Origin: Bacteriovoracaceae bacterium UBA7317
GTDB taxonomy: Bacteria > Bdellovibrionota > Bacteriovoracia > Bacteriovoracales > Bacteriovoracaceae
Assembly (NCBI GenBank): GCA_002474345.1
Contig: DKQD01000153.1
Span: 1 to 10,149, forward strand
Length of the DNA: 10,149 nucleotides
Reading direction: 5' to 3'
The position numbers and the translations under genes were made by a program. Shown one piece after another: positions 1 through 6,265 of this stretch. The number at the start of each line of letters is the position of its first letter. The first letter of the stretch is position 1. The notes under the pieces were generated by a model. The model was not told the DNA's origin and did not search any database. It was given only the letters and a program-made list of their open reading frames with translations.

Positions 1-1112
1 AGCTTATTAGATTCTTGTACATTGTAAGCCAAAGACATAGCTCTTCTTAAATGAACATTTTTAAGAAGTTCATTATCATGATTGAAGGCAACATAAGTGA
101 CATCCAAAGAAGGAGAAATCATAAGGCCAATACCTTTTTTGGCCATATCATCAACTAAACCTTGAGACGGGGTAATAACAGAATCGAAGTTGTCTTTAGG
201 TATACTCAAAAAGTCGATTCCACCTTTTAAGAATTTCAACCAACGAGGCTGAGGCTCGCTCATAATGTGAACAGTCACTTTATCTATGATAGGAAGAGTC
301 TTTCCTGCGTATTTCTCAATACCTTTTCCCTTAAACTCTGCGCTAACTTCGCTTGGAAATAGTTTTTTTCTAAACTTTGGGTTCCTCTTATAAACAATCT
401 TTTTTGTTTGATTAAATTGAGGAAGAATAAAAGGACCTGTACCAACTGGGTGGTTAAGGAACTCTTTTTTGTAATGCTTAACAACTTCTTCAGGCACAAC
501 AAAAGTAAAAGGCATTGCGAGAGCATAAAGGAACTGAGGAAAACTCTTGGATAGCTTAAACTTCAAAGTATACTTATCGATAGCTTGAAGACCTTCGATT
601 TTTTCAGAGTAGTCTACTTCCTTCTTATCAGTATACTTTTTTCTCCACTCATTAAGACCTGCAATTTTACCGTCTAAAAGCCACCAGCCCAAAGACTGTA
701 ACTTAGGATCAGCTAGCCTCTTAATAGAATAGACAAAATCCTTGGCTTCGAGCTCTCTTCCTTTGCCTTCAGAAAAAGCCTTATCATCATGGAAGAAAAT
801 ACCTTTTTTAATTTTAAAGGTATAAGTTAACCCATCTTCTGATACGCTTGGAAGCTTCTCAGCAAGATTAGGAACTAGTGTGTAAGGTCTTCTAAATGGG
901 TGATACTCTAAAAGCCCTTCATAAACTCTAGCAATTTCACCACTAGAATAGGCATCGTTTGCGTAAATTGGATCCATTCCTTTTACGTCAGCACCTATAA
1001 CTAAGTTTAGGGCCCTTTCATTAAGATCAACTTTCTTTTTAAAACAACCTGTAGAACTTAACAAAACTCCTAAAAGCACAAGCCAAGTTCTTATTCCATT
1101 TGATAATTTCAT
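1..1112 (-). CDS. Family 5 extracellular substrate-binding lipoprotein (peptide/oligopeptide ABC transporter type), 3' end missing
   Basis: Reading the minus strand from ATG at 1112 gives an uninterrupted frame of 370 codons that runs off the left edge, so the C-terminus is missing. Family 5 proteins are usually 500-600 residues, so roughly two thirds is present. The N-terminus is a lipoprotein signal (hydrophobic 9-18, then SSTGC with the lipidated Cys at 23; the -3 position is Ser, slightly off consensus). Family 5 features follow: GADVKGMDPIYA near 40-51, NLAEKLPSVSEDGLTYTFKI at 82-101, GIFFHDDKAF at 104-113, and AKDFVYSIKRLADP at 123-136. Such proteins capture peptides or other solutes in the periplasm for an ABC permease. 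No permease gene lies in the window, so the substrate is unknown. An SD sequence (GGAGA, minus strand 1125-1121) lies 8 nt before ATG. The family call is strong; the ligand cannot be read from sequence. Confidence 0.9.
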   Translation of the reverse strand, partial: MKLSNGIRTWLVLLGVLLSSTGCFKKKVDLNERALNLVIGADVKGMDPIYANDAYSSGEIARVYEGLLEYHPFRRPYTLVPNLAEKLPSVSEDGLTYTFKIKKGIFFHDDKAFSEGKGRELEAKDFVYSIKRLADPKLQSLGWWLLDGKIAGLNEWRKKYTDKKEVDYSEKIEGLQAIDKYTLKFKLSKSFPQFLYALAMPFTFVVPEEVVKHYKKEFLNHPVGTGPFILPQFNQTKKIVYKRNPKFRKKLFPSEVSAEFKGKGIEKYAGKTLPIIDKVTVHIMSEPQPRWLKFLKGGIDFLSIPKDNFDSVITPSQGLVDDMAKKGIGLMISPSLDVTYVAFNHDNELLKNVHLRRAMSLAYNVQESNK

Positions 1113-1120
1113 AAGTCAGT

Positions 1121-1125
1121 TCTCC
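1121..1125 (-). promoter_or_regulatory. Ribosome binding site of the family 5 binding protein
   Basis: The minus strand reads GGAGA here, 8 nt upstream of ATG at 1112. It supports this start, which also gives a complete lipoprotein signal peptide. Confidence 0.7.
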
Positions 1126-1182
1126 ACTTTAAGTACATTAATTGTCTTACTTGGATTCACGGCGATAAGCCAACATCACGCA

Positions 1183-1212
1183 TGTATACAAAAGAAATTA
1201 TCATTTTGCCAA
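1183..1212 (-). promoter_or_regulatory. Possible sigma-70-type promoter for the binding-protein gene
   Basis: On the minus strand TTGGCA (1212-1207) and TATACA (1188-1183) are separated by 18 nt. They resemble the -35 and -10 consensus (5/6 and 4/6 matches). Transcription would start near 1175, giving a leader of about 60 nt. The element lies in the 155-bp gap after the LolB-like gene, so the binding protein may have its own transcript. This is a pattern match only. Confidence 0.4.
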
Positions 1213-1267
1213 TTTTGAGTGAAAAAACCGTTGGCGAATAAGACACAGCGAGGCATAAAAAAATCAG

Positions 1268-1993
1268 TTAATATGCGCATGAAGTCATATACTTCTCGAT
1301 TGTTAAAGGTCTCTCACCTTGACTATACGTATAAAATGAAAGTGTCCATTTTGAAAAAAACTTTTCCTTCTCTCTATCAAAAGTTAACTTCAAACCCCCT
1401 TTACGACTTAAAAAGCTAAAATAAAAAGAGAAGTGATTAATAGATGTTTCCCAACTAAAAGAGTGACTCAGAGGTTCATAAACACACTCGCCTTCTACCA
1501 ATCCATTTCCCCGGGACAACTCAGTGCACCTAACAAAGGTATCAAAATACTTTGCTTCCTTAAATGAATTGAGAAGGAAGAGAAATTCTCCTAACTTCTT
1601 CATATAAGGAGAAAAAAAACTCCTGAAGTCCTTTTCCTCTCCCTTTTGACTTTCCTTTTTAATTCGATCAAACAAAGAACCTTTGTAATTTATTTGCTCT
1701 TTAAGGGCTTCCTTGTAAAAAATTGAAAGTCCTTCCTCACCATGAAAAGGAAAATGATAAGAAACATCCAGTCTTTTTGTATTAAGATCTAAAAGAGATT
1801 CAAAAGAAAAAGTTTGCCTCTCACCCTTTGTGTAAAACCGTCCTCTTCCTTCGCCAGATAAACAAACCTTACTCAGACCGCTTTTTAATAAGTCAAAAGA
1901 CTTATCTTCCAGATTTCTTCTTTTAAATGTTTTAGTGGAGCAACCTGAAATGAGTAGGAAAAGGAAAACAGAAAAATATACTTTGATAATCAA
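1268..1993 (-). CDS. Small outer-membrane lipoprotein, LolB/DUF4292-like candidate
   Basis: The product is a 241-residue predicted lipoprotein: hydrophobic 5-15, lipobox LISGC with Cys18, then Ser at +2, which fits outer-membrane sorting. The mature part has strand-like patterns (GEGRGRFYTKGE 47-58, FSFESLLDLNTKRLDVSYHF 62-81, then PFHGEEGLSIFY 82-93). This arrangement recalls the half-barrel start of LolA/LolB-type folds and DUF4292 lipoproteins. LolB is the outer-membrane receptor that inserts lipoproteins delivered by LolA. The gene follows a TPR lipoprotein by 22 bp, an order also seen around lolB in pseudomonads. The start is TTG at 1993, chosen because AGGA sits 7 nt upstream and it gives an intact signal peptide; the nearby ATG that overlaps the TPR stop runs into a stop after eight codons. 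The mature part has four further cysteines (44, 156, 170, 239) that might form disulfides. No motif proves LolB activity, so the role is inferred. Confidence 0.6.
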   Translation of the reverse strand: MIIKVYFSVFLFLLISGCSTKTFKRRNLEDKSFDLLKSGLSKVCLSGEGRGRFYTKGERQTFSFESLLDLNTKRLDVSYHFPFHGEEGLSIFYKEALKEQINYKGSLFDRIKKESQKGEEKDFRSFFSPYMKKLGEFLFLLNSFKEAKYFDTFVRCTELSRGNGLVEGECVYEPLSHSFSWETSINHFSFYFSFLSRKGGLKLTFDREKEKFFSKWTLSFYTYSQGERPLTIEKYMTSCAY

Positions 1994-2000
1994 GAAGCTT

Positions 2001-2004
2001 TCCT
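2001..2004 (-). promoter_or_regulatory. Ribosome binding site that fixes a TTG start
   Basis: The minus strand reads AGGA (2004-2001) followed by 7 nt and then TTG at 1993. It decides the start of the LolB-like lipoprotein, because no in-frame ATG precedes the signal peptide. Confidence 0.65.
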
Positions 2005-2015
2005 ATGGATGATCA

Positions 2016-3890
2016 TTAATTTGAAGCTGGAATTCTTTTGGGCCCCACCACATTTCTTCTATCCTGCAAGTTTTTTATCAAACCTGCAACCTCTCTTCTC
2101 TCTTCATCAGTCTTGCTCGCTTTCATGGCTTCACGATAAAACTTTAGGGCCAAAGCATAATTTCTTTTCTTTAAATAAATAGTAGCTAAATGCTTAGCAA
2201 TAACAAAATCTGATTTTACAAGATCCCAAGCCTTTTTGATTTCTTTCAATGCTTTATTTATTTTTCCTGTTTTGTAGTAAAACCAACCTAAAGAATCTCT
2301 GATATAGCCATCGTTTGGCCTTAAACGAACAGCCTTTTTAATATAAATAAAAGCTTGTGGTAAATTCTCATTTTTTTCTAACATTGAGTAACCCAGAAAA
2401 TTTAAGGCATGAGGATTTTCTGGATTTTTATCTAGTATCATTTCAATAATTTCTCTCGCCTTCTTATAATTTTTATTTTTTTCATAGAGGGAAGCCAAAT
2501 AATATTCATGATTTTCACCAAAACCTTCTTCACTCTTAAGAGAAGACAAAGCCTCTATTGCCTTTTTATAGTCCCTGATTGTTTCATAAAAGCTCGCTAT
2601 TATTGAACCAAGTTCCAATTTCAAAAATTGGAACTCTTTTGACTTGTCTCGAGTATAGAGTATGAACTTTTTTACAATTTCATGATCTATATCCTTTTGC
2701 CCAAAATGAACTGCTTTCTCCATCAATATGTTAGAAATTTGAACAATTGATTCTTTGAAATAGATGTTGTTTTTTTTGATCTTTTCAAAATAGGATATGG
2801 CCTTATCATAATCTTTTGTTTTCTTATGCAGAACACCCAAATAAAACAAAACTTTTGCTGAACTTGGAACTTCCTGAAGAAGCTCTCTAAAGATGCTTTT
2901 TGATTCATCATATCTTTTTACATCTATGTAAAATAAACCTAGCCTAAGTTTTAAATTAAGATCTGTTGGATCTATTCTAGTCAAAGTCTCAACATAAGGT
3001 ATTGCTTCTTTTTTATTGTTTAACTTTAAAAGAACATTAACAATCTTCCTCAGAACGGGATAGGCAGCTGGGTCACGCTCTAGATATTTCTTATAAGCTA
3101 AATAGGCTTCTTTTGACTTCTTATCAGTCTCTAAAACTTTTCCCAATTCTATAACAGCAGGATAGTATCTAGGGTTTAGTTTTAATGACCTCTTGAAAAG
3201 TTTTTTTGCCTTTTTCGAATGTCCCTCCTGAAGAGCAATCTTTCCCTCATAATAAAGGAATAGATCCTTTCGGTCCGTTTTATTCCCGCATCTTTTCAAA
3301 GTGACTTTAGCTTCTCTGAGTTTTTTGGAAATTTGATATGATTTCACGAGAAAAATACAGGCTTCGACCATCTTTTCTCCACCATCACTTATTATCTCCT
3401 TATAGACCTTTTCTGACTTTTTAGCTTCACCAATAGAGCTATATATTCCTCCTAAAATAAGGCCAATATTTGAATAATTTCCATGGGATTTGTAAAGCTT
3501 CTCTAACTCCTCTTTAGCTTCTCCGTATCTACCAACTTTAATCAATTCAATGGCAAACCTTTTTTTTAAATAGGGCTCATTAGGAGTAAGTTTTAACAGG
3601 GCATTAAAGTACAATATTGAAGTTTTATAATCTGACCTAAAAGAAGCATCTGATGCTTTAAGAAAAAGTTCACCTGAAAGAAGTTTAACTTTTTCTTTTC
3701 CTTCTTTTTTTGCCTCTGCAACCCTCATATCCAAAGCTGCCACCAAGTCTAACTCTGATTGAGTCTTTTTTACTGAACTCTTTGACACTTCTGCTTTAGT
3801 TGAAGCAGATTTCTTTTGTTTCTGCATAGACTTCTGTGGAGTCGAGCAGGAGGCGAGAACCAAAAGAAGAAAGAGGGCTATATTTTTCAT
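2016..3890 (-). CDS. TPR-repeat outer-membrane lipoprotein, LbcA-like
   Basis: The protein has 624 residues. Residues 1-15 form a lipoprotein signal (lipobox LASC, Cys15, Ser at +2, fitting the outer membrane). A Lys/Ser-rich linker follows (16-45), then helical TPR units from about 75 to 590. Clear TPR motifs include YFNALLKLTPNEP (94-106), the repeat ending at KLNP (237-240), and YDKAISYFEK (361-370). The C-terminal block has NPENPHALNFLGYSM (489-503), LRPNDGYIRDSLGW (523-536) and a later HLATIY (567-572). That block is typical of the LbcA/PA4667 group, where the Pseudomonas protein (about 576 residues) is an outer-membrane adaptor for the periplasmic protease CtpA. A scaffold role in the periplasm is therefore likely, but the partner here is unknown. 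It probably shares a transcript with the LolB-like gene 22 bp downstream. The SD before ATG at 3890 is poor, and a strong hairpin lies just upstream. Confidence 0.85.
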   Translation of the reverse strand: MKNIALFLLLVLASCSTPQKSMQKQKKSASTKAEVSKSSVKKTQSELDLVAALDMRVAEAKKEGKEKVKLLSGELFLKASDASFRSDYKTSILYFNALLKLTPNEPYLKKRFAIELIKVGRYGEAKEELEKLYKSHGNYSNIGLILGGIYSSIGEAKKSEKVYKEIISDGGEKMVEACIFLVKSYQISKKLREAKVTLKRCGNKTDRKDLFLYYEGKIALQEGHSKKAKKLFKRSLKLNPRYYPAVIELGKVLETDKKSKEAYLAYKKYLERDPAAYPVLRKIVNVLLKLNNKKEAIPYVETLTRIDPTDLNLKLRLGLFYIDVKRYDESKSIFRELLQEVPSSAKVLFYLGVLHKKTKDYDKAISYFEKIKKNNIYFKESIVQISNILMEKAVHFGQKDIDHEIVKKFILYTRDKSKEFQFLKLELGSIIASFYETIRDYKKAIEALSSLKSEEGFGENHEYYLASLYEKNKNYKKAREIIEMILDKNPENPHALNFLGYSMLEKNENLPQAFIYIKKAVRLRPNDGYIRDSLGWFYYKTGKINKALKEIKKAWDLVKSDFVIAKHLATIYLKKRNYALALKFYREAMKASKTDEERREVAGLIKNLQDRRNVVGPKRIPASN

Positions 3891-3906
3891 AAATTAGGGC
3901 CCAAAA

Positions 3907-3934
3907 GTCCTGGGAGACCTATTTTTCCCAGGCT
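3907..3934 (-). promoter_or_regulatory. Leader hairpin upstream of the TPR lipoprotein gene
   Basis: Arms CCTGGGA (3909-3915) and TCCCAGG (3926-3932) pair perfectly. A G-U and an A-U pair extend the stem to about 9 bp around a 6-nt loop. In the minus-strand transcript the hairpin ends about 18 nt before the ATG. The CCCA of its second arm can alternatively pair with a TGGG closer to the start, so two exclusive structures are possible. No U-tract follows, so it is not a standard terminator. Regulation is inferred only. Confidence 0.45.
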
Positions 3935-4104
3935 GCTCTCTTTTATCGGTCAAAACCTATTTTTTTTTAATCATTAACGATCTGTAATCACAGGAATCCT
4001 TTGTTTTTTAAATAAATTTTATTTTTAATAAAAGACTTAAAAACTCTTTCAGGATTAACGCCATGAAATTAATGCACTTAATTATAGCTTTCCTTTAAAG
4101 ATTG

Positions 4105-4134
4105 TTGACATGATTAGGCAAAACCTGTTATTGA
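4105..4134 (+). promoter_or_regulatory. Possible promoter of the plus-strand operon
   Basis: A perfect -35 TTGACA (4105-4110) is followed after 18 nt by TATTGA (4129-4134), a weak -10. Transcription from here would give a leader of about 190 nt before ATG 4331. The -35 is good and the -10 poor, so this is tentative. Confidence 0.3.
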
Positions 4135-4320
4135 AGTCGAAGCAAAGCATTAATTTAATAGCATAAACTAAAAAAATGCTTAACATTTTTGGCTTTTTCA
4201 GGCTTTTAACCCTGCAATTGAGAAGTTTTTGGGTTACCTATGCTTACGAGGAAGAGTTTACGCTTGAAATAGCTGATTTAATTTAAAACTTTATTAATTT
4301 ATTACGACACTAGAAACAAT

Positions 4321-4325
4321 GAGGG
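4321..4325 (+). promoter_or_regulatory. Ribosome binding site that selects ATG 4331
   Basis: GAGGG at 4321-4325 lies 5 nt before ATG 4331. An in-frame ATG at 4319 overlaps this site and has no SD of its own, so the downstream ATG is preferred. Confidence 0.7.
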
Positions 4326-4330
4326 AAAAA

Positions 4331-4732
4331 ATGAGTGAAGTGAGGATTATTAAGAGATACCAAAACAGAAAGCTTTATGACACACACCAAAGCTGCTATG
4401 TGACTCTTGAAGAGATTGCCCAAATTATCCGTGAAGGTCACGAAATTCAGGTAATTGATAACAAAACTAAAAATGACATTACCTACATGACTCAAATCCA
4501 GCTTTTATTTGATCAAGAAAGAAAGTCAAGTAAACCAGGAAATGTAGACCTTCTAAAAAGAGTTATTAGATGTACAGAAGGTACTTTTACAGGTTATATT
4601 AAAGGCTTAGAAGGCTATGAAGAAGTTGAGGTTTCTGGAGAAGCAGCTGAAGCTGTTACTCAAGAGTTTCAATCAATGATGGGAAATAGCGAAACGCAAA
4701 ACTCTTCAGTAGAAACAAGCCCTCTAAACTAA
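4331..4732 (+). CDS. PhaR-type regulator with PHB/PHA accumulation regulator DNA-binding domain
   Basis: The product is 133 residues. Residues 4-60 match the PHB_acc_N domain: VRIIKRYQNRKLYDT (4-18), then YVTLEEIAQIIREG (23-36) and VIDNKTKNDIT (41-51), all hallmarks of PhaR, which binds DNA and PHB granules to control polyhydroxyalkanoate genes. The rest (about 61-133) is short, acidic and Ser/Thr/Asn-rich at the end. It shows no clear second PhaR domain, so granule binding is uncertain. Starting at 4331 rather than 4319 is supported by the SD and by the usual place of the domain at the very N-terminus. It is the first gene of the plus-strand cluster, 28 bp before the outer-membrane protein gene, and could regulate that cluster. 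No PHA synthase or phasin gene is in view, so the name PhaR is not applied as a symbol. Confidence 0.85.
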   Translation: MSEVRIIKRYQNRKLYDTHQSCYVTLEEIAQIIREGHEIQVIDNKTKNDITYMTQIQLLFDQERKSSKPGNVDLLKRVIRCTEGTFTGYIKGLEGYEEVEVSGEAAEAVTQEFQSMMGNSETQNSSVETSPLN

Positions 4733-4760
4733 ATATTCAACCACTAACTTGGGACCATGA

Positions 4761-5462
4761 ATGGTTAAGAGTTATCTTGAAAAAAGATGGTTTAATTTCT
4801 ATAAAGCTCCAAAGGCACTTTCAATAAGTGTCCTCGGAGCTATTTTATCATTTAATTGCTTTTCACAAGCAACTATAAAACCAAACATCATTAATTTAAC
4901 ATCTCAAAAGACGTCTAGATCGGTTTCAAAAGACATACCTGAAACAAACTCTAGAGTATCTGCAAAAGATTTAAAAAGGCACTCTATAGGTGTTGGAATA
5001 GGTCAAACATTTTTGAGTAGTGAATTAGGGCAAAATGGTGACGACAGCATAACCCTTGATCTCTATTATGATTACAGCGCTAGCTACTCTTTTGATCTTA
5101 TTATTAACCTTCATCATTCCTCTCATCGAATCATAAAAAGGGAGGCAACGATTACAGGCTTGGCAGTGGGCGTAAAAGGAAGGCTATTCCAGTTTGATGC
5201 TTTTTCCCCCTTTCTTCTTGGTGGTCTCGGCTTCTATGCTCCAACTGTAACAAGACTCAAAAATAATGTACTTGAAAAAACCCCCTTCTCTATTGCCTTT
5301 GGTAGCCATTTTGGAGCAGGAGGGGAATTAAAACTTAATGAGCAATTCAAAATAGCAGGGCTTATTCATTTTCATAACCCATTTGACATAAAGCAAGATT
5401 TGGACAAAGAACTTGAAGGCTCTTATTATAAGCTTCTATTAAACACCCACTACACGTTTTAA
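4761..5462 (+). CDS. Small outer-membrane beta-barrel protein
   Basis: The product is 233 residues. A signal peptide fits residues 1-37: a long basic N-region, hydrophobic 20-34, and likely cleavage after FSQA. A polar linker (38-73) precedes about 160 residues of alternating, Gly- and aromatic-rich sequence, the size of an eight-stranded barrel. Typical stretches are HSIGVGIGQTF (74-84), LDLYYDYSASYSF (99-111) and FSPFLLGGLGFY (148-159). The chain ends in Phe (HYTF), the usual signal for the BAM machinery. It resembles the OmpW/porin-like OMP_b-brl group, but no ligand or function can be named. GGGA at 4751-4754 lies 6 nt before ATG 4761; the other ATG at 4757 is in a different frame. The stop codon is 2 bp before the TTG start of the next gene, suggesting coupled expression with the ATPases. 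Confidence 0.8.
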   Translation: MVKSYLEKRWFNFYKAPKALSISVLGAILSFNCFSQATIKPNIINLTSQKTSRSVSKDIPETNSRVSAKDLKRHSIGVGIGQTFLSSELGQNGDDSITLDLYYDYSASYSFDLIINLHHSSHRIIKREATITGLAVGVKGRLFQFDAFSPFLLGGLGFYAPTVTRLKNNVLEKTPFSIAFGSHFGAGGELKLNEQFKIAGLIHFHNPFDIKQDLDKELEGSYYKLLLNTHYTF

Positions 5463-5464
5463 AA

Positions 5465-6265
5465 TTGTTTCCAAAATATAAAAGACTTTATTTTTTTACT
5501 GGTAAAGGAGGTGTTGGCAAAACATCCTTTGCACTCGCCCTTACGAAATTTTTGCAAAAAGAGGGAGTAAATGTAGCCTATTTTAACTTTGATCAAACTC
5601 AACCTAAAAAGTTAATTTCTCTCCTTAAAGTTCCAACAATAAACCAAACAACAGAAGAAAGTGCCGCAATCTATATCCAAAACAAGCTTGGCTCTAAAAC
5701 AATTGCGAACTGGATTCTTAAAACCACTTTTTTTAAGTCTCTTTTAAATATAACCCCTTCCATTGGCTACATGATCAGCCTAGGGCACATCATAAACCGC
5801 CTAGAGGAGGACCCTTCCCTAACAATTGTCATAGATGCCCCTGCTTCTGGTCACACTTTATCCCTCTTTAATTCAACCCATAATTTCAGAGAAATGTTCA
5901 AAGTCGGCCCACTTGTCGAAGATATTCATAAAATGCATAACTTTCTTGAGAAAAGTGAAAACATAAAAGTCTGCATTCTTTGCCTTCCTAACATAATGAA
6001 TGTCCAAGAGGCTCTAGAGTTAAAAAAAGGCTTAAGTAGTTTAAAACTCTTTGAAGGAAACCTTATCCTTAACGAGCTTCTTGCAGGACTCAACCATAAT
6101 GAACTAGAAGCTTTACCCAACTTTTTAAGGGAAAAAATAAGTATTGAGCAAAACTTAAAAAAGCAATATGAAAAAGATTTTACTGAAGTTGTGCCTTTTC
6201 TAAGCAGTACTGATTATGCTGATATTGTCACTTCATTAATAAACATGATGAGGACTATAGCTTGA
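5465..6265 (+). CDS. ArsA/GET3-family ATPase, first of a pair
   Basis: The 266-residue product is a cytoplasmic SIMIBI-class ATPase. It has a complete deviant Walker A, GKGGVGKT (13-20), including the signature Lys14, and a switch II DAPASGHT (124-131) resembling the DTAPTGHT of ArsA and GET3. The switch I region reads NFDQTQPKKL (41-50) where relatives have a DPA-type motif, so this part is degenerate. Homologous ATPase pairs occur in actinobacteria (Mycobacterium BagA/BagB) and myxobacteria, and the wider family includes arsenite pump ATPases and tail-anchored protein targeting factors. No ars genes are in view, so arsenic resistance is not supported. It is shorter than GET3 (about 350). 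The start is TTG at 5465, just after the preceding stop, and no SD is visible, so translation probably depends on coupling. The next ATPase overlaps it by 4 bp. Confidence 0.85.
   Translation: MFPKYKRLYFFTGKGGVGKTSFALALTKFLQKEGVNVAYFNFDQTQPKKLISLLKVPTINQTTEESAAIYIQNKLGSKTIANWILKTTFFKSLLNITPSIGYMISLGHIINRLEEDPSLTIVIDAPASGHTLSLFNSTHNFREMFKVGPLVEDIHKMHNFLEKSENIKVCILCLPNIMNVQEALELKKGLSSLKLFEGNLILNELLAGLNHNELEALPNFLREKISIEQNLKKQYEKDFTEVVPFLSSTDYADIVTSLINMMRTIA
6249..6253 (+). promoter_or_regulatory. Ribosome binding site inside the first ATPase gene, for the second
   Basis: GAGGA at 6249-6253 lies 8 nt before TTG 6262. It supports a TTG start that overlaps the preceding stop as TTGA. Confidence 0.65.

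Larger units (their letters stand above)
3891..4330. other. Divergent intergenic region between the two gene clusters
   Basis: These 440 bp separate the minus-strand TPR lipoprotein gene from the plus-strand PhaR-type gene and must hold promoters for both. Visible content: a hairpin at 3909-3932, a palindrome GGGCCC at 3897-3902, a run of nine T at 3960-3968, and a very AT-rich stretch at 4001-4035 with arms AAATAAA and TTTATTT. A perfect minus-strand TATAAT lies at 4086-4081 without a good -35. A perfect plus-strand TTGACA lies at 4105-4110. An inverted repeat AAGCATT/AATGCTT (4145-4151 and 4175-4181) and TAACCC/GGGTTA arms (about 4207-4212 and 4231-4236) lie in the plus-strand leader. No tRNA or convincing gene is seen. 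Confidence 0.7.

Noticed and set aside
1219..1419. A 66-codon plus-strand ORF overlapping the LolB-like gene
   Set aside because: It is antisense to a frame with a signal peptide and lipobox, and has no SD or recognisable domain.
3909..3968. Rho-independent terminator formed by the hairpin and the T run at 3960-3968 on the plus strand
   Set aside because: The T run is 27 nt away from the stem, and no plus-strand gene ends upstream of it.
4176..4286. A 36-codon plus-strand ORF starting MLNIFGFFRL
   Set aside because: It has no SD sequence, lies in an AT-rich leader and matches nothing recognisable. Its length is within chance.
4319..4330. Upstream ATG giving a PhaR-type protein four residues longer
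   Set aside because: It has no SD, and the SD GAGGG fits the ATG at 4331, where the domain begins.
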